From the NCBI GenBank assembly GCA_902559355.1, contig CACEHM010000002.1, forward strand, positions 235,246 through 268,632: a stretch of 33,387 nt of DNA. Reading direction: 5' to 3'. Below the pieces are notes generated by a model, which searched no databases, had not been told where the DNA came from, and saw only the letters and a program-made list of their open reading frames with translations. Position 1 is the first letter of the stretch. Each line of letters starts with the position of its first letter. This document shows, piece after piece, positions 1-11,377 of the stretch. Source of the stretch: an uncultured Gammaproteobacteria bacterium. Its GTDB lineage: Bacteria; Pseudomonadota; Gammaproteobacteria; GCA-002705445; GCA-002716945. Position numbers and translations under genes: made by a program.

Positions 1-51
1 GGTCTTGCATGTATTATCTTTGGGTTAATCATATATTATTTGGTGTTGTAG
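1..51 (+). CDS. DUF2065 family small membrane protein, C-terminal fragment (partial)
   Basis: Frame 1 is open from the first base to a TAG stop and encodes only 16 residues, GLACIIFGLIIYYLVL. This hydrophobic end resembles the last transmembrane segment of DUF2065 (YjeT-type) proteins, which end in a Gly-rich helix with a YY pair. In many proteobacteria a DUF2065 gene sits between hflC and hisZ/purA, which fits the gene that follows two bases later. The rest of the gene lies outside the window. The call rests on a short match plus gene order, so it is tentative. Function of the family is unknown. Confidence 0.55.
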   Translation, partial: GLACIIFGLIIYYLVL

Positions 52-53
52 AC

Positions 54-3016
<2,963 letters not shown>

Positions 3017-3032
3017 ATAATGCAGTCAATAT

Positions 3033-3061
3033 TTGAAAAAACTAACTTAGTACTGTAGTAT
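3033..3061 (+). promoter_or_regulatory. Candidate sigma-70 promoter for rpsF-rpsR-rplI(-dnaB)
   Basis: TTGAAA (3033-3038), 17-base spacer, TAGTAT (3056-3061). It lies in the 61-base gap between rlmB and rpsF, the only real gap in this gene run. The transcript would start near 3068, leaving a leader of only about ten bases before the rpsF ATG at 3078. Predicted by eye from consensus match only. Confidence 0.4.
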
Positions 3062-3077
3062 CTTCCTAGGTAAAATT

Positions 3078-3410
3078 ATGAAAAATTATGAATTAGTATT
3101 AATGTTCTCGGTCGGTGAAGATACTCTGATAAATCAGACGATTGATAAGTACAAGTCAGTAATTACTGAAAATAATGGGTTGATTGATAGATATGAAGAT
3201 TGGGGCTCTCTTAAGATGTCTTATGACATTAATAACGAGAATAAGGCTAGATATATATTAATCAATTTCAAAGCCGATAATAAGATAATTGACCAATTGA
3301 ATGAGTTAATTAAATTCAATGATCATATTCTCAGACATCTAATAATTAATACAAAAGATGCTCATACGGAGCCATCATTAATGAATAAAGAAAACTTAAA
3401 ATCAGCATAA
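3078..3410 (+). CDS. rpsF: 30S ribosomal protein bS6
   Basis: Small-subunit protein that pairs with bS18 on the 16S rRNA platform. The start MKNYELVLMFSVGED and the segments IDRYEDWGSLKMSYDI, KARYILINFKAD and ILRHLIINTK follow the bS6 ferredoxin-like fold in order. Length is 110 residues, shorter than E. coli (131-135), because the acidic C-terminal tail is reduced. It is the first gene of a short ribosomal cluster: rpsR starts 3 bases after its stop, and rplI overlaps rpsR. A candidate promoter lies just upstream. Confidence 0.95.
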   Translation: MKNYELVLMFSVGEDTLINQTIDKYKSVITENNGLIDRYEDWGSLKMSYDINNENKARYILINFKADNKIIDQLNELIKFNDHILRHLIINTKDAHTEPSLMNKENLKSA

Positions 3411-3413
3411 TAT

Positions 3414-3608
3414 ATGGATAAAAGTAAAGATATAATCGACTACAAAAACTTAGGATATATAAAAAAGTATATTTCTGAAGCTGGAAAACTTATTCCTTGT
3501 AGAGTTTCAGGTTTAAACGCTAGTCAGCAGAGAAAAATGAACAAAGCTGTCAAAATAGCAAGATTTTTAGCATTGATTCCATATTGCGATAACCATAAAA
3601 GACAATGA
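3414..3608 (+). CDS. rpsR: 30S ribosomal protein bS18 (short N-terminus)
   Basis: bS18, partner of bS6 on the small subunit. The conserved core is clear: IDYKNLGYIKKYISEAGKL, then PCRVSGLNASQQRKMNKAV, then IARFLALIPYCD. The protein is 64 residues against about 75 in E. coli, and the basic N-terminus (the RRRKFC-type stretch) is missing. This cannot be fixed by a different start: the rpsF stop codon lies in the same frame six bases upstream. The end overlaps rplI by four bases (ATGA), so the two are probably translationally coupled. Confidence 0.95.
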   Translation: MDKSKDIIDYKNLGYIKKYISEAGKLIPCRVSGLNASQQRKMNKAVKIARFLALIPYCDNHKRQ

Positions 3609-4075
3609 AGGTAGTTTTACTTAAAGATGTCAAGCATTTAGGTAAAGTTGGTGAAGAGATCAATGTTAAAGCTGGCTATGCCAGAAACTATTTATTACCT
3701 ACTCAATCAGCACTTACACCTACTAGTGAAAATTTAGAAATCATCAATAAAATGAAAGATGAGCTTATTAAAAAAGAACAGGAAGTTAAAGATATTGCTA
3801 TGTCATTAAAAGAAAAGCTTAATGGTTATAATCAGTTGCACAAAGTTAAAACAAAAGAGGATAGCAATGAACTTTTTGGATCTATAACACTACAAAATAT
3901 TATAGATAAAATGAAAGAAGACGGTCATGTAATTGAAAAGAAACAAATAAACTTGCCTTCTGGAGCGATAAAAGAACTTGGAACTTATCGTGCTAATATT
4001 TCGCTTCATCCTGAGGTAGCATGTGATATTGAAATAATTGCTGAAAAATCTGAAGATACTGAAGAAACTGTCTAA
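3605..4075 (+). CDS. rplI: 50S ribosomal protein bL9
   Basis: Large-subunit protein that bridges the L1 stalk region. The N-terminal rRNA-binding domain is canonical (MKVVLLKDVKHLGKVGEEINVKAGYARNYLLP, given in pieces: MKVVLLKDVKHLGKVGEE, then KAGYARNYLLP). A long charged helix at about residues 45-75 joins it to the C-terminal domain with LFGSITLQNI and the IKELGTYRANISLHPEV stretch. Length 156 residues is normal. The ATG overlaps the rpsR stop (ATGA). Confidence 0.96.
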   Translation: MKVVLLKDVKHLGKVGEEINVKAGYARNYLLPTQSALTPTSENLEIINKMKDELIKKEQEVKDIAMSLKEKLNGYNQLHKVKTKEDSNELFGSITLQNIIDKMKEDGHVIEKKQINLPSGAIKELGTYRANISLHPEVACDIEIIAEKSEDTEETV

Positions 4076-4118
4076 GTCAAGATTCTAAATCCATTATTTA
4101 TCAGCTAATATACTGATA

Positions 4119-5474
4119 ATGAGCTCACTTCCAAAAACACCGATATCAATAGAATCTGAAAAAGCACTATTAGGATCTTTAATTATTGATTCTGAATCTT
4201 GGGAGAAAATATCAAATATTATTACTCCTGCAGACTTTTATGATTCAAAAAATCGTGATGTCTTTTCTGAAATCTACGACCTTCAAATAAATGACCAACC
4301 TTTAGATATATTAATTCTTGAAGAAAGCCTTAAGTCGAGAGATAAGTTATTAAAAATTGGTGGTATTGAGTATTTAAAAGAACTAGCTAAAACAGTCCCA
4401 ACTTCTGCACATATCATCAAGTATGCTGAAATTGTAAGAGAAAAATCTGTGATGAGAAAACTTATCAGTGCCAGCACTAGGACAATTGAGAGTATTCATG
4501 AAGATAGCTCTGAAGACCTTAGAACAATTCTTGATAAAGCTGAGGCTGATATATTTTCAATTGCATCTGATACAAAAAAACATGAAGGTCTCATTAAAAT
4601 AGGACCAATTGTAAACGATATGGTCGATTCCATCTATAATAAGAGAAATAATAATATAATTGATTATCTGTTAACTGGGTATAAAAAACTTGATGAATTG
4701 ATGGGAGGACTTCAAAATTCTGATCTTGTAGTAATAGCTGCACGACCTTCTATGGGTAAAACTGCATTAGCTATGAATATAGCTCAGGATATTGTTTTTA
4801 ATCAGAAGAAGAAAGTAGGATTCTTCAGTTTAGAGATGTCTTCTCAATCTATTGCACTTAGGATGTTATCATCTTTAAGCACAGTAGAATTCTCCAAAAT
4901 CAGAACTGGAGACTATGAATCATCAAATGATGATACAAGAGCGGTTACCCAAGCTATTGATATGATGCAAGATTGTTCCCTATATATCGATGATACTGGG
5001 AGCATCACACCAATGACCCTTAGATCAAGAGCTAGAAGAATGAAGAGGGAAACTGGTATTGACATGATTATCTTAGATTATCTTCAATTAATGACACTCC
5101 CTGAAAAAAGTGAAAACAGAGTAAATGAGATTGCTTCAATTACTCGACAATTAAAGAGTTTGGCGAAAGAACTAGATATACCAATAATTGCACTTTCCCA
5201 GCTTAACCGTAGTCTAGAACAAAGGAATGATAAAAGACCATTTTTATCAGATTTACGAGAGTCTGGTTCTATAGAGCAAGATGCTGATGTTGTAATGTTC
5301 ATCTACAGAGATGACGTTTATAATCCAAACTCTGAGGATAAGAATATTGCTGAAATTAATATAGCAAAACATAGAAATGGACCTACTGGTACAGCTAAAT
5401 TAACCTTTTTATCACATTGCACAAGATTTGAGGATTATCATCCGCAAATATTTGAGAATACTGAGAATTTATAG
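4119..5474 (+). CDS. dnaB: Replicative DNA helicase DnaB
   Basis: Hexameric 5'-3' helicase at the replication fork. The N-terminal primase-interacting domain (about residues 1-105; SIESEKALLGSLI, then ADFYDSKNRDVF) is followed by a linker and the RecA-like motor domain. Walker A is AARPSMGKTALA near residues 207-218, Walker B is the MIILDYLQLM stretch, and the conserved ALSQLNRSLEQR and DLRESGSIEQDADVV motifs follow. Length is 451 residues, slightly short of E. coli (471). It lies 43 bases after rplI, the usual neighbour. Its stop is only 4 bases from the convergent fdxA stop. Confidence 0.97.
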   Translation: MSSLPKTPISIESEKALLGSLIIDSESWEKISNIITPADFYDSKNRDVFSEIYDLQINDQPLDILILEESLKSRDKLLKIGGIEYLKELAKTVPTSAHIIKYAEIVREKSVMRKLISASTRTIESIHEDSSEDLRTILDKAEADIFSIASDTKKHEGLIKIGPIVNDMVDSIYNKRNNNIIDYLLTGYKKLDELMGGLQNSDLVVIAARPSMGKTALAMNIAQDIVFNQKKKVGFFSLEMSSQSIALRMLSSLSTVEFSKIRTGDYESSNDDTRAVTQAIDMMQDCSLYIDDTGSITPMTLRSRARRMKRETGIDMIILDYLQLMTLPEKSENRVNEIASITRQLKSLAKELDIPIIALSQLNRSLEQRNDKRPFLSDLRESGSIEQDADVVMFIYRDDVYNPNSEDKNIAEINIAKHRNGPTGTAKLTFLSHCTRFEDYHPQIFENTENL

Positions 5475-5478
5475 AATA

Positions 5479-5802
5479 TTATTCTTCTAATAACTTAAGT
5501 TTATCTGGTTTATTTTCCCATTCTTTTGCGTCATCTGGAGCTGCTTTAGCTTCTGTAATTAATGGCCAAGTTGCTGATAATCTTGTATTTATTTCTAAAT
5601 ACTTTTTATCCTCATCTTTCAAATCATCTTCAGATACTATCGCATTTATAGGACATTCTGGCTCACAAAGACTGCAATCAATACATTCTTCAGGATTTAT
5701 TACTAGAAAATTTGGTCCTTCATGAAAACAGTCCACGGGGCAAACTTCTACGCAATCTGTGTATTTACATTTTATACAATTTTCTGTGATTACATACGTC
5801 AT
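5479..5802 (-). CDS. fdxA: 7Fe ferredoxin (FdxA type)
   Basis: Small electron carrier with one [3Fe-4S] and one [4Fe-4S] cluster, of the Azotobacter ferredoxin I / FdxA type. From the start chosen here the protein is 107 residues, exactly the family length, and begins [17 protein letters not shown]. The cluster ligands are visible: [14 protein letters not shown] with a following CF, then [12 protein letters not shown]. The C-terminal 50 residues ([13 protein letters not shown]) are typical of this family. Longer in-frame starts at 5823 and 5808 would add residues not found in the family. Single gene, convergent with dnaB. The redox partner is not evident from the context. Confidence 0.93.
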   Translation of the reverse strand: MTYVITENCIKCKYTDCVEVCPVDCFHEGPNFLVINPEECIDCSLCEPECPINAIVSEDDLKDEDKKYLEINTRLSATWPLITEAKAAPDDAKEWENKPDKLKLLEE

Positions 5803-5960
5803 ATACATTGCAAATATTAACATACAGATTGTTAAAAGACATTTCTTTAAAAAAGATCTGTAATGAAAAAATAATATACCTGAACAGAAGATAAATGTTA
5901 GTATTTAAATCAGCAATCTATCTGTAAATAAACACTAAATTCAATCTATTTAAATAAAGA

Positions 5961-5989
5961 TTGAAGATTAGATACTTTTTTATTAATAT
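5961..5989 (+). promoter_or_regulatory. Candidate promoter for tRNA-Asn
   Basis: TTGAAG (5961-5966), 17-base spacer, TAATAT (5984-5989); transcription would start around 5996, five bases before the mature tRNA 5' end. The rest of the 198-base gap between fdxA and this tRNA shows no gene. By-eye consensus match only. Confidence 0.35.
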
Positions 5990-6000
5990 CTTGTCATTAT

Positions 6001-6073
6001 TCCTCGGTAGCTCAGTTGGTAGAGCGAGTGACTGTTAATCACCAGGTCGGCGGTTCGAGTCCGTCCCGAGGAG
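6001..6073 (+). tRNA. tRNA-Asn (anticodon GTT)
   Basis: Folds as a cloverleaf of 73 bases. The acceptor stem is TCCTCGG (6001-6007) with CCGAGGA (6066-6072), discriminator G at 6073. The D-arm is GCTC/GAGC. The anticodon loop CTGTTAA (6032-6038) holds anticodon GTT at 6034-6036. The T-arm has the TTCGAGT loop with stem GGCGG/CCGTC. The lowest anticodon-stem pair (6027/6043) is an A-C mismatch. The 3' CCA is not encoded; AGTG follows the discriminator, so a CCA-adding enzyme must finish it. Confidence 0.95.
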
Positions 6074-6099
6074 AGTGAATTCTTATTCAATTTCAACTT

Positions 6100-6128
6100 T
6101 TGAGGACTTGTAGGGCATTGTGTAGTAT
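6100..6128 (+). promoter_or_regulatory. Candidate promoter for typA
   Basis: TTGAGG (6100-6105), 17-base spacer, TAGTAT (6123-6128). The pattern, including the -10 hexamer, is the same as that proposed upstream of rpsF. A TATAGT (6126-6131) overlapping it is an alternative -10 but lacks a well-placed -35. typA could also be read from the tRNA-Asn promoter, as no clear terminator lies between. Confidence 0.3.
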
Positions 6129-6164
6129 AGTGCTGAAAAATCTTTTCTTGAGAAAATAATATCC

Positions 6165-7973
6165 ATGGAACAAATTAGAAATATAGCAATTATCGCTCAC
6201 GTAGATCACGGTAAAACAACACTTATTGATTCCATAATGATGCAAGCAGGTATTTTTAGAGAAAATAAACTGGTGTCAGAGCGAGTTATGGATTCCGGAG
6301 ATTTAGAAAAAGAGAGAGGTATCACTATCTTAGCAAAGCCTACTTCTGTTTTATGGAAAAATACCCGTATCAATATTATAGATACTCCGGGCCATGCAGA
6401 TTTTGGTGGAGAAGTTGAAAGGGTATTAAGTATGACAGATGGAGTAATACTGTTAGTTGATGCAGCTGAAGGCGCGATGCCACAAACTAAATTTGTGTTA
6501 TCAAAGGCACTAGCTCAAGGGCTAAGACCTATAGTTGTAGTCAATAAAATCGATAAAACTGATAGTAGGGCAGATAAAGTAATAGATGATGTTTTTGACC
6601 TCTTCGTTTCATTAGACGCAACAGATAAGCAATTAGATTTTCCAATTTTATATGCATCTGGAAGAGACGGGTGGTGTACTTCTGATTTAGAAAAAAAACA
6701 AGATAATCTCCATGAAATGCTTGATTTGATTTTAGATTACGTTGAAGAGCCAAAAGTCAGCAAAGACAAACCGTTTGCAATGCTGTGCACATTACTTGCA
6801 TCTGATAAATATTTAGGAAGATGTTTAGTTGGTCGGGTAGAACAAGGTTCTGCAAAAGTTAATGATAACGTTAAAGCCATTAATCTTTCAGGAGAAAGAG
6901 TTGAATCTGGTCGTTTAACAAAATTATTTAAATATGAGGGAACAGAGAGAATTCCTGTAGATACTGTATATGCAGGAGATATAATTTGTATTGCTGGGCT
7001 AGCTGAAACATCTGTATCGGATACGATATGTAATGATATGAATGATACGCCAATTAAATCCACACCTATTGATCCTCCAACAATGTCTATCACTATAACA
7101 GTTAATGATTCACCAATATCTGGCTTAGAAGGTAAAAAAGTTACATCAACTCTTATAAGACAGAGACTTCTAGATGAAGACGAGACTAATGTGGCTATCT
7201 CTTTTAATGAAAATGATCAAAGAGATTCATTCGAAATTGGTGGAAGAGGAGAGCTTCAACTAGGCGTGCTTGTTGAAACAATGAGAAGAGAAGGCTTTGA
7301 ACTAACTGTATCAAGACCAAAAGTAGTATACAAGGTTAATGAAAAAGATCAAAAACTAGAACCAATCGAGGAAGTCATAATAGATGTTGATGATGAATAC
7401 TCAAGTACCGTTATCGATAGTATGAATAAGAGAAAAGCGTCAATGATAGATATGACGAATATTTCTGGTAAAACACGATTAATATTTAAATGCCCATCAA
7501 GATCACTAATAGGCTACCAAAGCCAGTTTTTGACAGAAACAAGAGGGACAGGGGTGATTAATAGATTGTTTGACTCTTATAATGAATACAAAGGTGATAT
7601 TGCATCTAGAAGAAACGGTGTGCTTATTGCTAATTCAACAGGAACTTCAGTGGCATATGCGATATTCAATCTTCAGGATCGTGGAATTATGTTTATTGAC
7701 CCACAAACAAAAGTTTATCAAGGCATGATTGTTGGTGAACATAATCGACCGAACGACCTTGAAATTAATATCTTGAAAGGTAAACAATTAACAAATGTTC
7801 GTGCATCAGGTACTGACGAAGCAGTAAAATTAGTACCACCAAGAAAAATGTCATTAGAACAAATGATGGCCTACATAGATGAGGATGAAGTATTAGAGGT
7901 AACTCCTATGAGCTTGAGGCTAAGAAAGAAATATTTAGATCCGCACGAAAGAAAAAGAGCTGCAAAATTATAG
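6165..7973 (+). CDS. typA: Translational GTPase TypA/BipA
   Basis: Ribosome-binding translation-factor GTPase that by family knowledge acts in 50S assembly and stress or low-temperature growth. G1 is AHVDHGKTTLID near residues 11-22, the switch II region is DTPGHADFGGEVERV, and the NKIDKTD motif gives G4. Domain II and the two EF-G-like domains follow, with GRGELQLGVLVETMRREGFE and the BipA-typical stretch RLFDSYNEYKGDI. The C-terminal domain ends with EVTPMSLRLRKKYLDPHERKR, shown here only as the family signature in part (SLRLRKKYLDPHERKR). Length 602 residues is normal. The stop codon abuts the stop of the convergent aminotransferase gene (6-base overlap). Confidence 0.97.
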   Translation: MEQIRNIAIIAHVDHGKTTLIDSIMMQAGIFRENKLVSERVMDSGDLEKERGITILAKPTSVLWKNTRINIIDTPGHADFGGEVERVLSMTDGVILLVDAAEGAMPQTKFVLSKALAQGLRPIVVVNKIDKTDSRADKVIDDVFDLFVSLDATDKQLDFPILYASGRDGWCTSDLEKKQDNLHEMLDLILDYVEEPKVSKDKPFAMLCTLLASDKYLGRCLVGRVEQGSAKVNDNVKAINLSGERVESGRLTKLFKYEGTERIPVDTVYAGDIICIAGLAETSVSDTICNDMNDTPIKSTPIDPPTMSITITVNDSPISGLEGKKVTSTLIRQRLLDEDETNVAISFNENDQRDSFEIGGRGELQLGVLVETMRREGFELTVSRPKVVYKVNEKDQKLEPIEEVIIDVDDEYSSTVIDSMNKRKASMIDMTNISGKTRLIFKCPSRSLIGYQSQFLTETRGTGVINRLFDSYNEYKGDIASRRNGVLIANSTGTSVAYAIFNLQDRGIMFIDPQTKVYQGMIVGEHNRPNDLEINILKGKQLTNVRASGTDEAVKLVPPRKMSLEQMMAYIDEDEVLEVTPMSLRLRKKYLDPHERKRAAKL

Positions 7974-9149
7974 AGTCAAAGTGTTTTTAAGCCGTTCCAT
8001 TGCATTTTTTAAAGAATCTATATCGATAGCAATAGATATTCTTATATGACCTTCTATACCAAAGGCACTTCCTGGCACAACTGCAACTTTTGATTTTTCT
8101 AAAATATATAAAGCTAGTTCTTTATCGTTTGAGACAATTTCACTTTTCTCTATAAAATTTTTAAAAGATGGAAAAACATAAAATGTCCCATCAGTAGGCT
8201 TGCATTCTACGCCTTCAATTTGATTTAATTCTGATACAACAAAATCATGCCTTTCTTTGTATTGTTTATTCATATCGGGCAGCTCAAGACAAGCGCTACT
8301 CAAAGCCGCTTCCGCTGCAGCTTGAGATATCGAACTCGCACATGAAGTGCTCTGTGATTGAAGAGTTTTCATTTTTTTAATAATTTCTTTATTACCTGCA
8401 GCATATCCAATTCTCCATCCTGTCATAGAATATGCCTTTGAAACACCATTGAGAATAACCGTACGTTCTTTTAGGCGAGGAGCAACGTTAAGTATGTTAT
8501 GAAATTTTTCATTAGACCAGTGTATATGCTCATAAATATCATCAGATGAGATAAATATGTTTTCATGATCTATAAGTACTGATGCCAATTCATTCAATAA
8601 CTTTGAATCATAATATTTACCACTTGGATTATTTGGACTATTGATCATAAAAAGCTTGGTTTTATCATTTATGAGACTTTTAAATTTATCGATATCAATA
8701 TCAAAATTATTTTCATATTCTGTTTCTAACATAACAGGTATTCCACCAGAATATTTAACCATGTCTGCATATGAGACCCAATATGGTTGAGGTATAATAA
8801 CTTCATCACCACTATCAATGATAACTTGAAGAAAATTGAATATGGATTGTTTACAACCTGCCGAAACAACTACTTCATCTAAACCGTAATCTAAATTATT
8901 TTCTGATTTAAATTTTTTAATTATAGCTTTTTTGAGTGAGAGTGTTCCGTCAACAGCTGTATATTTGGTCATACCGTTGTCTATAGCAATTTTAGCTGAA
9001 TCTTTAATATATTTTGGTGTATCAAAATCAGGTTCACCAACGGTGAGCACAACTATATCCTCACCTTTCTGGCGTAGTTCATTTGCTTTTGATGTTAATG
9101 CCATTGTAGATGATGGCTGAATTAAATTTATACGTTCTGAAAATTTCAA
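7968..9149 (-). CDS. aspC: Class I/II pyridoxal-phosphate aminotransferase, aspartate aminotransferase type
   Basis: Fold type I aminotransferase of the I-gamma/AatA-like subgroup, most likely transferring the amino group of aspartate to 2-oxoglutarate. The N-terminal VLTVGEPDFDTP motif, NSPNNPSGK near 170-178, the PLP-ring Asp in SSDDIYEH (201-208), and the Schiff-base lysine K238 in GVSKAYSMTGWRIGY are all visible. A C-terminal Arg in HIRISIA would bind the substrate carboxylate. The usual SDEIYE motif reads SDDIYE. The gene is monocistronic, divergent from uvrB and tail-to-tail with typA. Some enzymes of this subgroup also act on prephenate, so the exact substrate is not certain. An extended -10 (TGATATTAT) lies about 22 bases upstream of the start. 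Confidence 0.88.
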   Translation of the reverse strand: MKFSERINLIQPSSTMALTSKANELRQKGEDIVVLTVGEPDFDTPKYIKDSAKIAIDNGMTKYTAVDGTLSLKKAIIKKFKSENNLDYGLDEVVVSAGCKQSIFNFLQVIIDSGDEVIIPQPYWVSYADMVKYSGGIPVMLETEYENNFDIDIDKFKSLINDKTKLFMINSPNNPSGKYYDSKLLNELASVLIDHENIFISSDDIYEHIHWSNEKFHNILNVAPRLKERTVILNGVSKAYSMTGWRIGYAAGNKEIIKKMKTLQSQSTSCASSISQAAAEAALSSACLELPDMNKQYKERHDFVVSELNQIEGVECKPTDGTFYVFPSFKNFIEKSEIVSNDKELALYILEKSKVAVVPGSAFGIEGHIRISIAIDIDSLKNAMERLKNTLTL

Positions 9150-9169
9150 TAGAGTTCCTATAAAAAGGT

Positions 9170-9179
9170 TATAATATCA
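9170..9179. promoter_or_regulatory. Overlapping divergent -10 elements for uvrB (+) and the aminotransferase (-)
   Basis: On the plus strand TATAAT (9170-9175) faces uvrB, 43 bases ahead of its GTG. On the minus strand the same bases give an extended -10, TGATATTAT (9179 down to 9171), 21 bases ahead of the aminotransferase ATG. The two hexamers overlap by five bases. No convincing -35 was found for either. No SOS-box-like CTG-N10-CAG is visible in the 69-base gap. Confidence 0.45.
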
Positions 9180-9218
9180 TGAATGAATTAATTAAGTAAG
9201 TGAGCGGAAAAGATTATC

Positions 9219-11237
9219 GTGAAAAGACTAACCTTGAAATCTAACATGAAACCGAATGGAGACCAGCCAAAGGCGATCAAAGCTCTTGTTGATGGTATAT
9301 CGAAAAATTTAAATCATCAGACACTTCTCGGGGTCACAGGATCAGGAAAGACATATACCATGGCTAATATTATCTCTCAAACTAATAAAACTACTCTAGT
9401 ATTGGCTCCTAATAAAACACTGGCTGCACAACTCTATGCTGAAATGCGAGAGTTCTTTCCAAACAATTCTGTTGAATACTTTGTATCTTATTATGACTAT
9501 TATCAGCCTGAGGCATACGTCCCTGTATCAGATACCTTTATTGAAAAAGATGCATCACTTAATGAGCATATTGAGCAAATGAGATTATCAGCAACAAAAT
9601 CATTAACTGAAAGAAAAGATGCGATAGTAGTAGGAACCGTATCAGCTATCTATGGATTAGGTGACCCAGAGACTTATTTCAAAATGATTCTTCATGTTGT
9701 AAAAGGTGATGTTATTCATCAGAGAGATATTCTTAGAAAACTTACAGAGCTGCAGTATGTAAGAAATGATATTGAACTTAGAAGAGGGACTTATCAAGTA
9801 AAGGGTCAAGTAATAGATATATTCCCTGGTGATTCTGAAAAGCATGCTATAAGAGTTGATTTATTTGGGGACGAAATAGAAAATATATTTCTATTTGATC
9901 CTTTAACTGGTGATGTAGTTAAACAACTTAATAGAGTCACGGTTTATCCAAAAACACACTATGTTACACCGCAACACAAGATTGATGATGCGATGATAAA
10001 AATAAAAAAAGAACTTAAAGAAAGAATAAAATTTTTTTCAGATAACTCAAAGCTTATAGAAGAACAAAGAATCAGAGAGAGAACAAATTATGATTTAGAA
10101 ATGATGAAAGAGATGGGTTATTGCTCTGGTATAGAAAATTATTCTCGGTATTTATCAGGGAGAAATCCTGGTGATCCTCCACCTTGTCTTTTAGATTATA
10201 TGCCAGATGATGGTCTAGTAATTATAGATGAGAGTCACGTTGGAGTCCCCCAGCTTGGAGGTATGTATCGAGGAGATCAATCAAGAAAACAAACTCTTGT
10301 AGATTATGGATTTCGTCTTCCATCTGCTATGGATAATCGGCCATTGAAATTTGATGAATTTGAAGGATATAATTTCCAGACAATCTATGTTTCAGCAACG
10401 CCAGGACCATATGAGCTTGATAAATCAACAGCTATAATTGAACAAGTGATACGACCTACTGGCTTAATCGATCCTATTATTGAAGTAAGACCATCATCTA
10501 GTCAAGTCGAAGATGTTTTATCTGAAATCCATAAAGTTACAAAGAATGGAAACAGAGTACTTATAACAACATTAACAAAAAAAATGTCTGAGAACTTATC
10601 CGAGTACCTGCAAGAACATAATATAAAAGTAAAATATCTTCACTCAGATATCGACACCGTAGAGAGAGTTGAGATTATAAGAGATTTAAGAAAAGGGGAA
10701 TTTGATGTTTTAGTCGGCATTAATCTATTACGTGAAGGTCTAGATATTCCTGAGGTTGAGCTGGTATCGATTTTTGATGCAGATAAGGAAGGTTTTTTAA
10801 GATCGGACAGATCTTTGATTCAAACTATTGGAAGGGCTGCTAGGAATATAAACGGAAGATGTATTTTATATGGCGACAATATAACAGGATCTATGAAGAG
10901 AGCGATGGATGAAACATCAAGAAGAAGAGACATACAGATGCAATACAACGAAGATAATAATATTCAACCTGTCAGTGTTAAAAAAGATATTCGCCAAGCT
11001 CTGGATGAGGATTCATACATTGAAAACGATGCACTTGATAAGCTGCAGCTAGTCAGCAGTAGTAAGAAAAAATTTACTAAAGTAAATAGTGATAATGTCA
11101 CATCAATAATTTCTCAACTTGAAAAAGAGATGTATAATCATGCAAAGAACTTAGAGTTTGAGCAAGCAGCTAAAATTAGGGACCAAATTAATGAATTACA
11201 AGAAAAATATTTAATGTTTCCAAAAGCTAAATCTTAA
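9219..11237 (+). CDS. uvrB: Excinuclease ABC subunit B
   Basis: Damage-verifying helicase-like subunit of nucleotide excision repair; it is loaded by UvrA and recruits UvrC. Walker A is GVTGSGKT near residues 38-45, the beta-hairpin motif is [12 protein letters not shown], the DESHVGVPQ stretch carries the DEAD-like motif, and helicase motifs V-VI appear as [14 protein letters not shown] and QTIGRAARN. The C-terminal UVR domain is [13 protein letters not shown]. Length 672 residues matches E. coli (673). The start is GTG at 9219: the resulting N-terminus [16 protein letters not shown] aligns with other UvrB proteins, while the first ATG (9246) would remove conserved residues. It is a single gene with no visible LexA-type site upstream. 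Confidence 0.97.
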   Translation: MKRLTLKSNMKPNGDQPKAIKALVDGISKNLNHQTLLGVTGSGKTYTMANIISQTNKTTLVLAPNKTLAAQLYAEMREFFPNNSVEYFVSYYDYYQPEAYVPVSDTFIEKDASLNEHIEQMRLSATKSLTERKDAIVVGTVSAIYGLGDPETYFKMILHVVKGDVIHQRDILRKLTELQYVRNDIELRRGTYQVKGQVIDIFPGDSEKHAIRVDLFGDEIENIFLFDPLTGDVVKQLNRVTVYPKTHYVTPQHKIDDAMIKIKKELKERIKFFSDNSKLIEEQRIRERTNYDLEMMKEMGYCSGIENYSRYLSGRNPGDPPPCLLDYMPDDGLVIIDESHVGVPQLGGMYRGDQSRKQTLVDYGFRLPSAMDNRPLKFDEFEGYNFQTIYVSATPGPYELDKSTAIIEQVIRPTGLIDPIIEVRPSSSQVEDVLSEIHKVTKNGNRVLITTLTKKMSENLSEYLQEHNIKVKYLHSDIDTVERVEIIRDLRKGEFDVLVGINLLREGLDIPEVELVSIFDADKEGFLRSDRSLIQTIGRAARNINGRCILYGDNITGSMKRAMDETSRRRDIQMQYNEDNNIQPVSVKKDIRQALDEDSYIENDALDKLQLVSSSKKKFTKVNSDNVTSIISQLEKEMYNHAKNLEFEQAAKIRDQINELQEKYLMFPKAKS

Positions 11238-11245
11238 TGGTTTTC

Positions 11246-11274
11246 TTGTCTACACATCAATGACATGTTAATTT
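11246..11274 (+). promoter_or_regulatory. Candidate promoter for tRNA-Val (and possibly thrS)
   Basis: TTGTCT (11246-11251), 17-base spacer, TAATTT (11269-11274), the latter preceded by TGT to give an extended -10 (TGTTAATTT). Start would be near 11281, six bases before the tRNA. Weak -10; proposed on position and spacing. Confidence 0.3.
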
Positions 11275-11286
11275 ACCAATTCTTAC

Positions 11287-11361
11287 AGGCGCGTAGCTCA
11301 GCTTGGTTAGAGCGCCACCTTGACATGGTGGAGGTCGTTGGTTCGAGTCCAATCGTGCCTA
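11287..11361 (+). tRNA. tRNA-Val (anticodon GAC)
   Basis: A 75-base cloverleaf. The acceptor stem is AGGCGCG (11287-11293) with CGTGCCT (11354-11360), discriminator A at 11361. The D-arm is GCTC/GAGC. The anticodon stem is CCACC/GGTGG, with loop TTGACAT holding GAC at 11322-11324. The T-arm is GTTGG/CCAAT around TTCGAGT. The body from anticodon arm to T-arm is very close to E. coli tRNA-Val(GAC). CCA is not encoded. The gene ends 16 bases before the thrS start codon. Confidence 0.96.
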
Positions 11362-11377
11362 TTTTAGTAAAGAAATA

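Noticed and set aside
5942-5963. Near-palindrome CAATCT...AGATTG upstream of tRNA-Asn, considered as terminator or operator
   Set aside because: Only six clean pairs in AT-rich DNA, a long AT loop, no T-run, and no second copy noticed.
6076-6092. TGAAT/ATTCA hairpin after tRNA-Asn as a terminator
   Set aside because: Five weak pairs with no GC-rich stem and no following T-run.
6737-7093. 118-codon open frame antisense to typA
   Set aside because: Fully inside a conserved gene, no family match, no ribosome binding site; a shadow of typA codon use.
9150-9218. LexA-type SOS box expected before uvrB
   Set aside because: No CTG-N10-CAG or close variant is present in the gap.
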